From: Owenia fusiformis
Lineage: Eukaryota > Annelida > Polychaeta > Sabellida > Oweniidae
Direction of reading: 5' to 3'
Assembly: GCA_903813345.2 (NCBI GenBank)
Contig: CAIIXF020000007.1
Span: 25,779,564 to 25,843,563 of the forward strand
DNA length: 64,000 bases
Both the position numbers and the translations under genes were made by a program. Of this stretch, positions 38,341 to 50,552 are shown one piece after another (the first letter of the stretch is position 1; every line of letters starts with the position of its first letter). Below the pieces are notes generated by a model. It saw only the letters and a list, made by a program, of their open reading frames with translations. It searched no databases and was not told where the DNA came from.

Positions 38341-39047
38341 CCCCATATCCAAAACCTCCCATAACACAACCCTCATCATGAACTAACCATGAAAATGTGT
38401 TTCAAAATGTTGAATACATCCATTTGGTTGTAATATGCAGATATGTGGGTCACTCGAATCACCGTAAAATCAATATCGAAACGTCAAACATTACATTGAA
38501 ATTTCGTTGAAAGTTCGTATATACTATTCACACTCGTTTAATTGTCTGTATCTCATTTAGATACTGCTAAGGATATACTTAAGTCAATTTGAAGTGGATT
38601 GCATATTTGACTCCTGCGTCTCCTGCGAAAATACATTTGAAACCCTTTCATCATATTACAAAATGTATAGCAAAATAACAAATAGAATAAAATATGGATG
38701 TTTTGGCCCACCTTGTAATTTATTGTTAATGGTGTTTTACACCAGTACTCTTTTTAGTCTAGTTCAACAAAACAATGGCGAAAGCAATTATTGAAGTAGA
38801 GAAGGTAAACAGAATTGTAAGACAGATCCGGGACGACTATGGGGAAGATTGTGATTTTGTTAAGCAGTTTGACATCCTGATACAGAGCTATTCAGAGGAT
38901 AAAGTCATAAGTGAAGAAGGAGTGCAAGTATGCAACGGCATTTTCGATGATAGGATTGGAAAACTATGGGGCATCAACAAAATCATCGCTGAAAATCCCG
39001 AGATATTGGAGGTAAGTTCATAGACAGATATACGTGCTCAATAGTTA

Positions 39048-39297
39048 AAGGCCTCCTCCTCACATGTGAACGAATCCACTAAATCTAGCCTTGTGTATAT
39101 AGAGTAAATTCAGGCAATAAACATGGAACCGAAGAGCAACTTTACGCGTGCTTCCGAAGCCATCCGAAGCTTTCTGAAAGAATACTTCCACAAACGAACA
39201 CCAAAACGATGTACATTTACTTATGGGAACGAATTTTACTAAGTCCTATTTTTCAGTACACGCAAGTTTACGGTTCGTTCATATGTGAGGGGCCTTT
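39048..39297. repeat. Small inverted-repeat element in intron 1 of copy B
   Basis: AGGCCTCCTCCTCACATGTG on the left is mirrored by CATATGTGAGGGGCCT on the right. No transposase. Confidence 0.55.
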
Positions 39298-39349
39298 ATC
39301 TATAAGATAAGTCTTGTCATGTGATTTAACTCAAGTCTGTAAAATAACC

Positions 39350-39546
39350 CAATGGCGGATACAGGAGGGGGTCATGTACTGTAAGGCCTCAAAATGGGCC
39401 TTTTGGCATAACTTGGCCTTTTTGGGCTTATTAGGCCAAATTTTCAAATGGGCCTTAAATTTTCAAAATTTGGGCCCAATTTTGGGTTTTAAGGGTCCAA
39501 AATCTTTTTCCAAGAAATGTGCCCCTAGCTTCTTCATCCGCCAGTG
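39350..39546. repeat. Small inverted-repeat element, GGCGGAT family
   Basis: CAATGGCGGATACAGG on the left and CATCCGCCAGTG on the right. The interior has many GGGCCTT and AAGGCCC blocks, as in the repeat at 31492. Confidence 0.5.
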
Positions 39547-40123
39547 TGAACATACCATGTTCAGAACTATAAAGGAAGCATAAATTCTAGTTTTATTTGA
39601 CCTTAGGTTCCCATTAAAACTCCACTATTTGTCACTGGTAACATTAGAACTGGGTCGACATATATGCATCGCTTACTATCCTTGGACTGAGCTGTTTTCA
39701 CCACCTGTATGGCAGTTAGAAAACCCTCTACCTCCGCCAGTTAGCTTCGAAGAAGACAGAGCGAAGGCATTTCAACCCATTGCTGGTACGTTTACGGTAT
39801 ATGCTCTTTTATTTCTTTATAGTTTTATGCTTATTCTTCGTTCTCTGTGACACTACCAATTTAATATTAGGCATAGGCTAAAATAATTTATATGGCACAT
39901 TAATAGCGCATTACTTGTCACCTCGGAACCTCGAAGGTACGATTTTCATTTTTTCTTCTTAGGCAAAACACATTTTTATCACAAACGTGTGTCGGAATCA
40001 CATTTTTAAGAAATTGAAAGAAATATCGTAACATCGAAGTTCCGACATTTGGTTACCGACAGACCCGTTTCGGTTATTAGTTTAAACAGTGCAACGGTAC
40101 CAGTTCTACTGTTATAATTAGTA

Positions 40124-41645
40124 CCCCACACATAATTTTGTCGCCAACTTCAATTTAAGATTAAAGTACTTTCCTACGTACATATCTTCATGAAATTTAG
40201 CATACTTAAACGTGAACATATTTCCAACACTCAAATTTTTTTATTTTACAAACGGATACCAGGTGTTCACTTGAGACTGACAGCAAACTTCTACATTGTT
40301 TTACATTTTCCCGCTTATTTTGCACTTTTGACCTCTTTCGGTACTGGTTTAAGAAAACTGTTTTGAATTAAATCTGTTCAGTTGAAGTGTAACAATGAAA
40401 GGGAAAAAGGGTTTTCCAAAGGGGAACAAAACCCCTCTTCTATTTACTTCAAAGGGAGGAATGTTGAAAAAATATTGTGGTAAAGTGTACAAGAACGTAT
40501 ACACCAAGAAGGCGAAGTTCAATTTTAGAACAGTTAGACCAAGGCAGATCCAAAACCAATGTTGCTGGAAACCATGGAATAAATATCAGAACTGTTCAGC
40601 GGATTGCATCTACTAACCAGAACTCACCTCAGCAACGGGGTCCAAAATTGAAGATTGTACCAAATTCAGAAGTTGAAGATGTCTTATTTGACATCGCAGA
40701 TCATGAGCCATTCGCACGGATAACGGAGATTAATGAGAAATTTTCCCTTGAAACAGATGTTGTCCTCTACCAAGAGGGGCTTTTTTGGTATGGGACAGGC
40801 TTGGACGATCTGGAAGAGCACATAACCCATGTAAACAGCACTATAACCCACAAATTAAAGCAAAATTAGAGAAGCAGGGATAAACGTGGTAATGCTCCCC
40901 CCTAAAGGTCATCTTCTCAACCCTTCCGAATTGTTTAACAATTGTATCCAGCAAAAGGTAGTACGTTGGCGACCGCCAGGTGACCCCACCGATGAGTACG
41001 GCCATGCAATCGTTGGGCCACGGTCGTTTGATGAGTGTGCTATGGCAGTGAATGATGCCCTGGATGAAATGAAGGATAAACCTGAAATGTTTCACGAGTT
41101 TTTTAATAAAAGAGCAACTGGAAGGGACTTTCTGAATCGTGTTGCAAAAAGCTCTGTGGCAAAGAATGTAAAGGCTCGAAGGTCCAGGGCTGGCATTGCC
41201 AATCGCCAAATATTCTCATGGCCAGCACGTCGCAATTAAGAGTTGAACCCGTGGGCGGATTTATTAGAGTTTAAAGCTAATATGAACTGAATTTGCAAAA
41301 TACAAACTGGAATTTTCATTATAGAATAACTTCAAATATAGCCATGTTCAGCTAAACAGTAGTAAAAGTACATTTACTTCGCTAATGTAATATACAACAT
41401 GCAAAACTAAAACATTCAAGAATACAGTTAAAAATGCTAAAATAGCCTAATTTGAGGCAATTTTGCAAAATGATACTGCATTTTGAAAATGTTGTTAAAA
41501 AATAAATAATAAGTTTTATGTTAAATAAAAAAATTTGAGTGTTGGAAATATGTTCAAGTTTAAGTATGCTAAATTTCATGAAGATATGTATGTAGGAAAG
41601 CACTGAAATCATAAATTGAAGTTGGCGACAAAATTATGTGTGGGG
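40124..41645 (+). mobile_element. Tc1/mariner-IS630-like transposon with decayed transposase
   Basis: The ends CCCCACACATAATTTTGTCG and its complement enclose 1522 bp flanked by TA (40122-40123, 41646-41647). Terminal complementarity reaches about 130 bases. Inside, reading frames on the plus strand (about 40395-41239) give a helix-turn-helix-like segment (NVAGNHGINIRTVQRIAS near 40560) and a C-terminal DDE-type motif VMLPPKGHLLNPSE near 40890, but the frames are broken and the middle of the catalytic domain appears to be missing. The element inserted into intron 2 of sulfotransferase copy B, eight bases before exon 3. Confidence 0.75.
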
Positions 41646-42089
41646 TACTATAGATATTTGGAACAACGTCCCTTCATTTGTTGCTCTTCATGGCGCATTC
41701 ACTCCTATGTCAATTGAGGAAGATTTTTGGATATTTTTTCGAAGTGGATTGTGGAAGGATGGAAGCTACGGAAGGATGAATACGGGTTCCTATAATGATT
41801 GGTATTGAAAGTAATTTTTATGTTTTCATTTTGCAATATCCATGCGACAATTTACGTTGGGTCATACATGTCCTACTTATAGGTGTTATCCGTGAAAATG
41901 ACCAAGAGAGCAAGAACATAGGTTGAATTTGATGTGTCTACCTCTCAGTTCATGGAATATAAATAAATGAAGTTTCCATATGGGAGTATTAAATTCATAT
42001 TTTTCTTAGCCACTAAACACAAGGTTTTAGTTTATAACTAGATTTGTAAATTGAACAAAGTTCAATTTAAGACTCCAGATTGATTTACT

Positions 42090-42295
42090 TGAGTAAAGAG
42101 CTGAGTAAGTAACTGAGTAGGAAGCTGAGTAAGTAGATGATTAAGTAATTGAGTAAGTAGCTGAGTAGGTAGCTGAGTAAGCAGCTGAGCAGGTAGCTGA
42201 GTAAGTAGCTGAGTAGGTAGCGGAGTAAGTAGCTGAGTAGGTAGCTGAGTAGGTAGCTAAGTAGGTAGCCGAGTAGGTAAGTAGGTAGGTAAGAA
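42090..42295 (+). repeat. Minisatellite based on GTAGCTGAGTAA
   Basis: About 20 units of 8-12 bases such as GTAGCTGAGTAG and GTAAGTAGCTGA. It lies in intron 3 of sulfotransferase copy B, directly before the larger array. Confidence 0.9.
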
Positions 42296-43995
42296 GGAAT
42301 TTTTGACCGGAAGTCAGATTGAAATTTGGTTTGCAGATTTGGATTCCTGAGAAAATTCTACCCTTAATTCATAACTCATTTTATTTTGACCTACTTTACG
42401 GACACCATATCTCAAAAGTGGGTCAAAATACTCTCTGACGGCAAAAGGCTAACACTATAAGCACACTGTTTGCTACCTGTATACAAAATTTTGAAGCAAA
42501 TCCTAAAAGTGTAGTGCCAGAATCGCAAAAATAAGGAAAAACTATGAATTTGACCTAGATTTTGACCTAGGCATTTTGGTGTCCAAATATTGAAACTAGG
42601 TAGCTTTTGAGGTCCCCTTCTTTTATAGGAATTCATTATCTTAAGCTGTACTCAATCTATATCTCGTATTTTACACTTCAAAAAAATCTTTTTTCCTTGA
42701 CTTTCTATCAGGATAACATCAGATCGATTTTTCTCGAAATTTCAAAACGCCATAACTTTCAAACCGGAAGTCGGATCGAAATTTAATTTAAAGATTCGGA
42801 TTCCTGACAAAATTCTACCCCTTATTCATAACTCATACGTTAAATTTGGCGAATTTTTATTTTGACCTACTTTTGGACACGCCATAACTTTGGAACCGGA
42901 AGTCGGATCGAAATTTGATTTGCAGATTCGGATTCCTGAGAAAATTCTACTCTTAATTCATAACTCATATGTAAAATTTGGAGAATTTTTTATTTTGACC
43001 TACTTTTCGGACACCATATCTCAAAAGTGGGTCAAAATACTCTTTGACGGCAAAAGGCTTACACTATTAGCCCACTCTTTGCTACCTGTATACAAAATTT
43101 TGAAGCAAATCCTAAAAGTGTAGTGCCAGAATCGCAAAAATAAGGAAAAACTATGAATTTGACCTAGATTTTGACCTAGGCATTTTGGTGTCCAAATATT
43201 GAAACTAGGTAGCTTTTGAGGTCCCCTTCTTTTATAGGAATTCATTATCTTAAGCTGTACTCAATCTATATCTCGTATTTTACACTTCAAAAAAATCTTT
43301 TTTCCTTGACTTTCTATCAGGATATCAACAGATCGATTTTTCTCAAAATTTTCAAAACGCCATAACTTTCGAACCGGATGTCGGATCGGAATCTACACTT
43401 CTACACTTATTTCATAGCTCATATGTTAAATTTGGTTAACTTTTTAGTTTGACCTACATTTCGGACACCATATCTCAAAAGTGGGTCAAAATACTTTCTG
43501 ACGGCAAAAGGCTATCACTATAAGCACACTCTTTGCTACCTGTATACAAAATTTTGAAGCAAATTATTTAAGTGTAGTGTCAGAATCATAAAAATAAGAA
43601 AATGCTATAAATTTGACCTAGATTTTGACCTAGGCATTTTGCTGTCCAAATTTTAAAGCTAGATAGCCTTCGAGGTCCCCTTCTTTTATAGGCTTTCATT
43701 ATGTTAAGCTGTACTCAGTCTATATCTCATATTTTACACTTCGAAGAAGTCTTTTTCCCCATTGACTTAACATGGGGCACCAAATTTAGCGATTTTGAGA
43801 TTTCAAAATGCTATAACTTCTGAACCGGTAGTCGGATCGAAATTTTGTTTGCAGATTCGGATTCCTGAGATAATTCTACACTTATTTGATAATTCACACG
43901 TTGAATTTGGAGAACTTTTTATGTTCTGACCTACTTTTCGGACGTCATTTCTCAAAATCGGTAAAAGTAATCAAAAAACGATTTGCCTTACGGAA
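42296..43995 (+). repeat. Satellite-like tandem array, units about 455-610 bp
   Basis: The landmark ACACCATATCTCAAAAGTGG recurs at 42402, 43011 and 43465, with a diverged fourth near 43940. Each unit contains ACCGGAAGTCGGATCGAAAT and GACCTAGATTTTGACCTAGG. Apparent frames of about 74 codons on the minus strand are copies of this unit. The array fills most of intron 3 of sulfotransferase copy B. Confidence 0.85.
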
Positions 43996-44261
43996 TTAGC
44001 TTTAGAACATGATGAAAAAAAACCGGAGCAAAAATACCGAAGGACGACTGAGAAAACTTGTAAAATAGTGAAAACCCACGATTTGACCTAGTTCTTGACC
44101 TTTGACCTAGATAAACATTTGACCTAATTTCCCAGAAACTAGGTTTCATTACCTAGTTGACTATGTTAGCAGATCTAAGTAAGTCCTTTTAGTTGCTGAG
44201 AAAAAGTGTTCGGAAAGAAAGAAAGAAAGAAAGAATAATAGGAAAACTGGCAAAAGCAATA

Positions 44262-44289
44262 GACTCCAGATTTTCATCTGGAGTCTAAT
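44262..44289. repeat. Hairpin with 11-bp stem
   Basis: TAGACTCCAGA and TCTGGAGTCTA are exact complements around a 6-base loop, preceded by a short GAAA run. A related ACTCCAGAT lies near 42072, so the hairpin may mark the edge of a larger inserted block. No terminator function is implied in this eukaryotic setting. Confidence 0.5.
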
Positions 44290-45040
44290 AATTTACTCGT
44301 AATCTTATGTGACATGCCTGATGACCTTGATCTCGCGCCAATCACGTGTTAAAATTTGATTCTCCCATGTCAGTTTTGGTCCCCAGACTCGGAAACAGTG
44401 GCCATATAATTTAAGTGTACAAATATAAAACAAAAAAGCAAATTATGATTGGAAATTGTGACGGATTTTACACATCTGCAGGTATGAAAACATGTCTGGT
44501 GAAGAGGATTTGCGACAATACAAGCATTACAAGAAAGAACTACAACTTCTGGCATTCAACCAAGGTAATATATCAGATATAATGATGTAGAAGTCTTGTA
44601 TTGAACCCTTGTGTAGCCCTTCCAACACAAGAGCTACAGAAGGAAAATGGATTGCGGAACCTGGGACTTGAAGCGAGACTACGTTGTAGGTTTTACAGTG
44701 AACCATTTATATACATAACTTCATATTTTATTTTCAGGCAAGGGGGAGAAGCCATACGTAAGGAAGGATTCATACCATATGAAGTTTATCTCTACTCTCT
44801 TACAAGTCTTCCCCGATGCAAGAATTGTCCATTTGATAAGAGATCCCGTTGCAAATCATGCTTCATCGTGTTCAATTGCTTATACCTGGGCAACTTTGAT
44901 CTATGATCTAAAGGACATAGATCGACTGAAACTTGGAAAGGCAGTCGCACGATACAATTTGATAGGCATGAGGAAGTTTTTGGAATTCAGAAAGGTCTAC
45001 GACGCCAACTTGGCACCAGGGGAGCGATCATTCTTTTGTG

Positions 45041-45641
45041 ATGTGAAGTAGAGGTGTCAAGTATTAACCGGTTAACCGGTTAACCGCCGATAATGCCTTG
45101 ACCGGTCTGAGTTTTTATGGGCGGTTAGTTGACCGTGTATAATTCTGTTATTTCCCGCGCTTATTTTGCATGCTAATCCGTTTGGTTTTATGGTGTCAGT
45201 TTCACGTAAGCTACTCATACATGTCATAAGTCCCATAACTCCTTACAAACATCCAATCAGCAACTTTAATCCCCGCCACATTGCTTTCCCGCACTTACTT
45301 TGCATTTTAATCTGTTTGTTTTTCAAGCGTCAGTTTCATGTGAGCTACTCATACATGTGATAGGTCCGATAATTCCTTACAAACATCCAATCAGCAACTT
45401 TAATCCCTGTCACATTGCTTTCCCGCGCTTACTTACATAGAATAGCGTAAAGCTTGACGAACGTAAAAAATAAACGCCGACATATCATTTTTCCAATTTT
45501 TTCAACTTTCAAGATCGAAGATGAAGATTTCATTTGAAATTATCAGTTCAAATTTCCCGCCGGTTAACCGACTTTAACCGGTAAAAACCCCCGGTTAACC
45601 GGTTAATGCTCAAGCGGTTAATTGACACCACTAATGTGAAG
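45041..45641. mobile_element. hAT-type non-autonomous element inside an exon
   Basis: The insertion 45049-45633 (585 bp) is flanked by ATGTGAAG at 45041-45048 and 45634-45641, an 8-bp target duplication. Its ends TAGAGGTGTCAA and TTGACACCACTA are imperfect complements of the TAGNGGTG type common in hAT transposons. Just inside are several AACCGGTTAA motifs. No transposase frame is present. It interrupts exon 5 of sulfotransferase copy B between codons for DVK and YEDLV. Confidence 0.9.
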
Positions 45642-45860
45642 TATGAAGATCTTGTAGAATCACCACTTGGAACGATGAAGAAAATATATTCCCATTTTGA
45701 CATGGAACTGAGCAGAGAGACTGTAGTTAAAGTGAATGCATATGTTGCTGAGTGTGCAAAAGATTGGAAGACCCCGAACAAACACTCACTTGAAGACTAT
45801 GGTTTTGACCCAAAAGATGCGGTCGAGCTCTATAAAGACTACACGGAGTATTTTGCTTAA

Positions 45861-46322
45861 GAACCTTTAACTAATACAAGTCGAGTCCAGCAAGATAAAA
45901 ACTACTTGCTTTTCTTTAGTTTTGACAACTAGACTAGCAGCATGCACATAATATTGGTACGAACTACCAAATTGACGGTGTATATGAGTTTTCATTTGCA
46001 TATCGCGATGTTGCACATTGAAAACATAAGTCAAAATAAGAAAAGTAGAATGACACTTTTCGGAATAGAGGCGAGTCTCGAAACATGTTATTCATATAAT
46101 TATCATACCAAATATGAGGGAGCTCGATCCCCTGTGGTATTCGAGTTATTCTCTGGACAGATGAAGAGGTGTTTTCAGTATTTCCCAAACAAAACCCATT
46201 CGTTTGGATAAAATTAAACTAACACTTTGAAAACAGTACATTATGGTTTGCTTTGAATATCATATTTCTAATAAATGATACATGAATTGATTGTTTGATC
46301 ATGATTGTTCTACAATGTGCAT
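45861..46322. other. Intergenic stretch between convergent gene ends
   Basis: It separates the 3' end of sulfotransferase copy B from the 3' end of the GPCR. No gene, repeat or polyadenylation AATAAA for the minus strand was found. Confidence 0.4.
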
Positions 46323-49300
46323 TTACAAGTCACTCTCTTCTATTATCACATGTGTTAAAAGAGTTTTATGTGGTCTCTCTCTGACAATCGGGTCACATAT
46401 ACCAGTCTCTTCCATAGTCCCTCTGTGAGCAACATATGCCTCATCTACGTCATGGCATGATGAGGAGACCGTCATATTACCAGTGCTGGAAGATGCTTGG
46501 CTGTTTGAACTACATTCGGGCATTGGAAGGAAGGATGTCATAGGAGCATTAAAACGAGGCTCTATGACGTTGATATCATCATCATTATCCTCAACATCTT
46601 GTTCACCACACATATTTTCGGCGCTATAGCCTTGAATGACATTTCTCATGTCTAATGTATCTGATCGTACAATCCTCATGCTTGAGCTATGAGGCATAGT
46701 GAGAATGCTAGATGTTCGCTCTACCAGAGGGTCCCCAGCATCATCAGGTTCTCTCACGCCCTGTCTATGGTGTAACAGCGCAGTAATTGAACTAGCCTCA
46801 CTGGCGAGGGATGATATATGACATGATTGCTGATGGCAGGGGTTGGCAATTCCTACATCTGTAAAACAGTTTGACATAGAATACATTGCTGGGCCTCGGT
46901 TAACGTTATAAATGGATCTGACGTATCGAAACAAATCTAGTTGAGAAATCTAAATTGCATTTAACAACGTGGTGATCGATCGTTCTGAAACTTTATGTAT
47001 AATCATGAATTATTTCAAGCAATCACCTAGACATTAAACAGGTTTAAATCGTAACTAATGGATTCATTTATTCAAGACGCCAATATAAGTATAGCTAGTA
47101 GTATCTAATCAATCGGTTAAGTTTGTCACGTTGGGGGTTTAAAGCATCATATATCAGTAGAAAGGGTGTAGCAAGGGTGAGTTACTACTTGATGAGCAAA
47201 AGTCAGTCCGGTAATTTCAAATTACTTATGTAAAACAGTCCTAGTAATGGACTTGGCAACTTGGCCAATTACCTTCATCGATTGAGATTGATCTCTGAGG
47301 GCAACCACACATGCATTTGGTAGCACCGATACACAATTTAGCATAGCCCAGTCTATAGGGCCTAGAGAACAAGCCATATAGAATAGGATTGAGCAGACCT
47401 GTCAACATCGTACTCAATAGAGCGTACAATACAGTGGCGACATCTATTGGTGACCCAACTTTCTGCATTGTGATGATAACCTACAAAACAAGAAGATGAA
47501 ATATATTAATGTATCCATAAGTTAAGAATCTAAGTGTTGAGATGCAGATACCCAATCGGCTCACAGCTAGGAATTAGAAATTCACTTTGCATCTAAAGTA
47601 ATTATCCTCACTTGGCATTATTACCAAGCAAAACCCATGGCATAGATTATCTAATTGGAAATTGCAAGTATTGACAATCGAGTTAGGATGATTAAATCTT
47701 GATAATAAGATCGTTAGATCGTCCTTAGTAGCGCTATCTTCCGCATGCTTGTCCCTTAAGGCTAATCTCATTCAGATCTTGAAACAACTCTACATTGTAT
47801 TGATTGCTTGCCACTCAAAACACAATTCTGACACTTAATAGTTTTAAAATGAAGATCTTATTAGACAGTTTGAATGCTATATTGTAGCATATTGAACATA
47901 CAACGCAAAATGTCATTTTGTATTATTATTTAACTCATTAACCAAGGGAGGAAAACAAAAGATGAAGTAAAAATTATTTTTAGTATCCTAAAATTATTAT
48001 GTACTACATTCCGCTTGTTCTTTAGATACTGTTGTTTAGGATTCAGTGCTCTCTTTCTTTTTCACTTCTTCTATATATTGTTTGTAAGAATTGAGAGAGA
48101 TTACAATGATTGACACTTCAATTAACGGACGTTTAACAGCTGAAGGGTGCTTCTCTCTTCCCAGACATGCAACGTTCCATATGAATAAACATAAGAATGA
48201 GCATATCTTTATATTTAAGCTGCTTTTCAATACTTAAGTTGGTTAGTGTAATACACAAATGAATGGATAGATAATTCAACAGGCCCGTAGCCAGGGGGGT
48301 TCGCAGGGTTCGGGCGAACCCCCCCCCCCCTGGCCAAACTGAACCCCCCCCCCCCTTTGGCAAATCCTGGCTACGGGCCTCTTCAATGTTGCAATATGAC
48401 TTCAATTTTTTAAACACGCTGCTTGTAGATATGATGGCACCAACATACATCCTTTCAGCTCAAGGATTGGATCCAAACCAGAGAATCCAAAATGTATTTA
48501 TGCATATGATGGGAAGACCCAAATGAAAGCTCCTGTACAAGGCAATAATGATTGTGCAGGTATCTAAGACACCACAACTTACCAACGCAGGCAGCCAAGT
48601 GAGATAGAAGACAATGGTGACAATAAGAATCATAATGGTGCACTCCATGACGATCTTCTTCTCCATATAACCAGCATACAAGCCTCTGATTTGCAAGGAT
48701 CGGTTGGTGGTCATCTTGTGGAGGCTCCAGAGGCACGCAGTCACCCTTGCATTGAAGCACACAACCACTAACAAGTTCCCATAACCGACTATAAGGAACA
48801 TGACATAAAATGTATGCTCACGTAATCCTTCTAGCTTGGATGATTGAGATGTGGCGACAATCCATGAAGTACACAAGTGCCCCGAGTCAGATATAGTCGG
48901 TGGCCCAAGTCCCATCAAGGGTAAAGCAGCCACAACGAAAGTCAGTAAATATATGACGATAATGATGATCTTAGCCCTGTGTTTATCAGCACTAGAACTA
49001 GTCTTACAGATCAAAGCGACTCTAAGTGCCAACCAACGGTCAATACACATGAAGCTAATGAGACACATAGAGGCAAGCTGGAACCAGTTAGTCGTCAACT
49101 GATAAAACTCACACGTATGTTTCCCTCCATACCAAGTCCTTGTGAAGTAAGATATAATCCCAAACGGAGCTGGGATCACTACTGAAAGAATGTCAGTTAC
49201 GCTCAAAGCAGAGATCAAAATATCTGTAACGAGTTTGTTGGATTGTTTCTTGAAACGACATGCCACGACCAGAGGAAATATATTTGCCAACACTAATGTG

Positions 49301-49392
49301 GATTGTACGGATATACTAAGTATCCCAGATATGTTCTCGTATGACAGATGTGGCGCCGCATTCTTAGATGATGGGTAATCTCCAAACGGCAT
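46323..49392 (-). CDS. Rhodopsin-like (class A) G-protein-coupled receptor
   Basis: Three exons on the minus strand: 49392-48583, 47480-47273, 46936-46323, joined by GT-AG introns in phase 0 and phase 1, giving 543 residues. The start ATG is followed by a short N-terminus with the glycosylation site NIS at 20-22. Seven membrane segments can be placed: N37 in TM1, D67 in TM2 (LSVTDIL), C94 at the top of TM3, DRW at 118-120 in place of DRY, WLP at 266-268 in TM6, and NPILY at 301-305 in TM7. After a Cys-rich juxtamembrane stretch the tail runs for about 210 residues, rich in Ser and Thr and with an acidic patch near its middle. The TM3 region recalls prostanoid receptors, but NPxxY in TM7 argues against the vertebrate prostanoid type. 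The ligand is not identified. Confidence 0.9.
48280..48381. mobile_element. Small inverted-repeat element, GGCCCGTAGCC family, copy 2
   Basis: CAGGCCCGTAGCCAGG and CCTGGCTACGGGCCT face each other across C-rich sequence. TTCAA flanks both sides (48275-48279, 48382-48386). It lies in intron 1 of the GPCR. Confidence 0.8.
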
Positions 49393-50310
49393 TTTGCAAG
49401 ATCAATTTTTGAAAAGTGATATGGAATCACAAGTATTATTCTGCTCGTTTTATTCTTTGATGTTACTAGTCACTGGAGTTTTCCTCCATGTTCCAGAGTT
49501 AAACTTGCTTATTATTGGGCATAACATAACATTCCTCCATTACATTGGACACAAAGTGATAGTCTTCCTTTATCCACATCTCTGTATTTAGACCTGTGCT
49601 TTTATAGCTGTTGTTACTGCGGTACTATTACAATTTCCCAATATTGTTTTAAGGTGTACAGTCTGTACATGTCGTCTTTGCTTGAACTGGACTTAAATCC
49701 CAAACCGCCTCATCAGAGTAATTTCCAGGGCATTAGTCTATTCCTATAATTGAAAGAATAAGATGTACGTCCTTTAAACGTAATTACCAAGTCGTCAAAT
49801 TGATCCACAAGTAAACTTCAATTACCCTAAAAGGATTTCTTTATCATGGTAATATCTGAATTGTAGATTTAATATCCGTTGATATCTAATTCAAAAATAA
49901 TTTACGTTCGGTAATTCCACTTTTGACATAGAAAGCCCTAAACATTTTTTCAATTATAAAGCAGATCCCTACGGATGGCAATTCCGGTCCTATTTGACGA
50001 TTTCAATGACCATACTAACGTTGTACTTAATCAATAGAAGAGAGCTTTCGATATAAGTTTTCAGTCAAACTTATACTGCAACTTTAACTTTTAAATAATA
50101 AACCACTGGAGGAAGATTTACCAGAGAAACCAGGAAAGTATATTTCATTAGATTTGAAGGGAAGTACATTTCATTGTACATTCTTCGTTTCTGGAGTTCC
50201 TTTCCAGTGATATACCTGACTTGTACACGGTTTGCGTATTCCAAATAACTTATATTGAAAACTCTCTAGTACATCAATGTTCTATACTAAACTTCATCAT
50301 TCTCAGTTTT

Positions 50311-50552
50311 ATTACCGTTAGCACTGGCATAAACAACCCCTTTAAACTGAGGTTCCGATAGTTATCCAACTAATTCTTCGCTTTTGTACCTTTAGCATCG
50401 GCCTTACATGATGAAAACAACCCCTTGAACTGAGAGTCAGGTACATTATGAAACCATTTCTTCGCGTTTATACCTTTAGCATTGACATGACTTGATGCAA
50501 ATTACCCCTTTAAACTGAGGTTCAGATACATTATCCAACCAATTCTTCGCAA
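50311..50552. repeat. Three tandem units of about 85 bp upstream of the GPCR
   Basis: Each unit contains CCCCTTTAAACTGAGGTTC (second copy CCCCTTGAACTGAG), then TTATCCAAC and TTCTTCGC. They lie 0.9-1.2 kb upstream of the receptor's start codon. A regulatory role is possible only by position. Confidence 0.75.

Larger units (their letters stand above)
38775..45860 (+). pseudogene. Sulfotransferase (PAPS-binding family), damaged copy B
   Basis: Five exons: 38775-39011, 39607-39785, 41654-41801, 44482-44564, 44738-45860, in the same layout and phases as copy A. Exon 1 starts at an ATG and encodes 79 residues. Exon 2 has the PAPS loop, here FVTGNIRTGSTYMHR, changed at the Asp and Ser seen in copy A. 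Exon 5 has IVHLIRDPV and the C-terminal part ending FA-stop. Damage: relative to copy A two bases are missing after LLSLD, producing an in-frame TGA at 39688-39690; a 1.5-kb transposon lies just before the exon-3 acceptor; a 585-bp insertion splits exon 5 and brings a stop at once. The reading resumes exactly after the insertion, so that insertion is fairly young. Confidence 0.85.

Noticed and set aside
42412-42636. 74-codon minus-strand frame, repeated at 43021-43245
   Set aside because: Copies of the satellite unit, not a gene family.
48133-48450. 105-codon frame upstream of the GPCR second exon
   Set aside because: It crosses the GGCCCGTAGCC hairpin element and intron sequence.
48460-48582. 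Extension of the GPCR first exon beyond WLPAL
   Set aside because: A perfect GTAAGT donor stands after WLPAL, and TM7 with NPILY continues in the exon at 47480; the extra 41 codons are intron.
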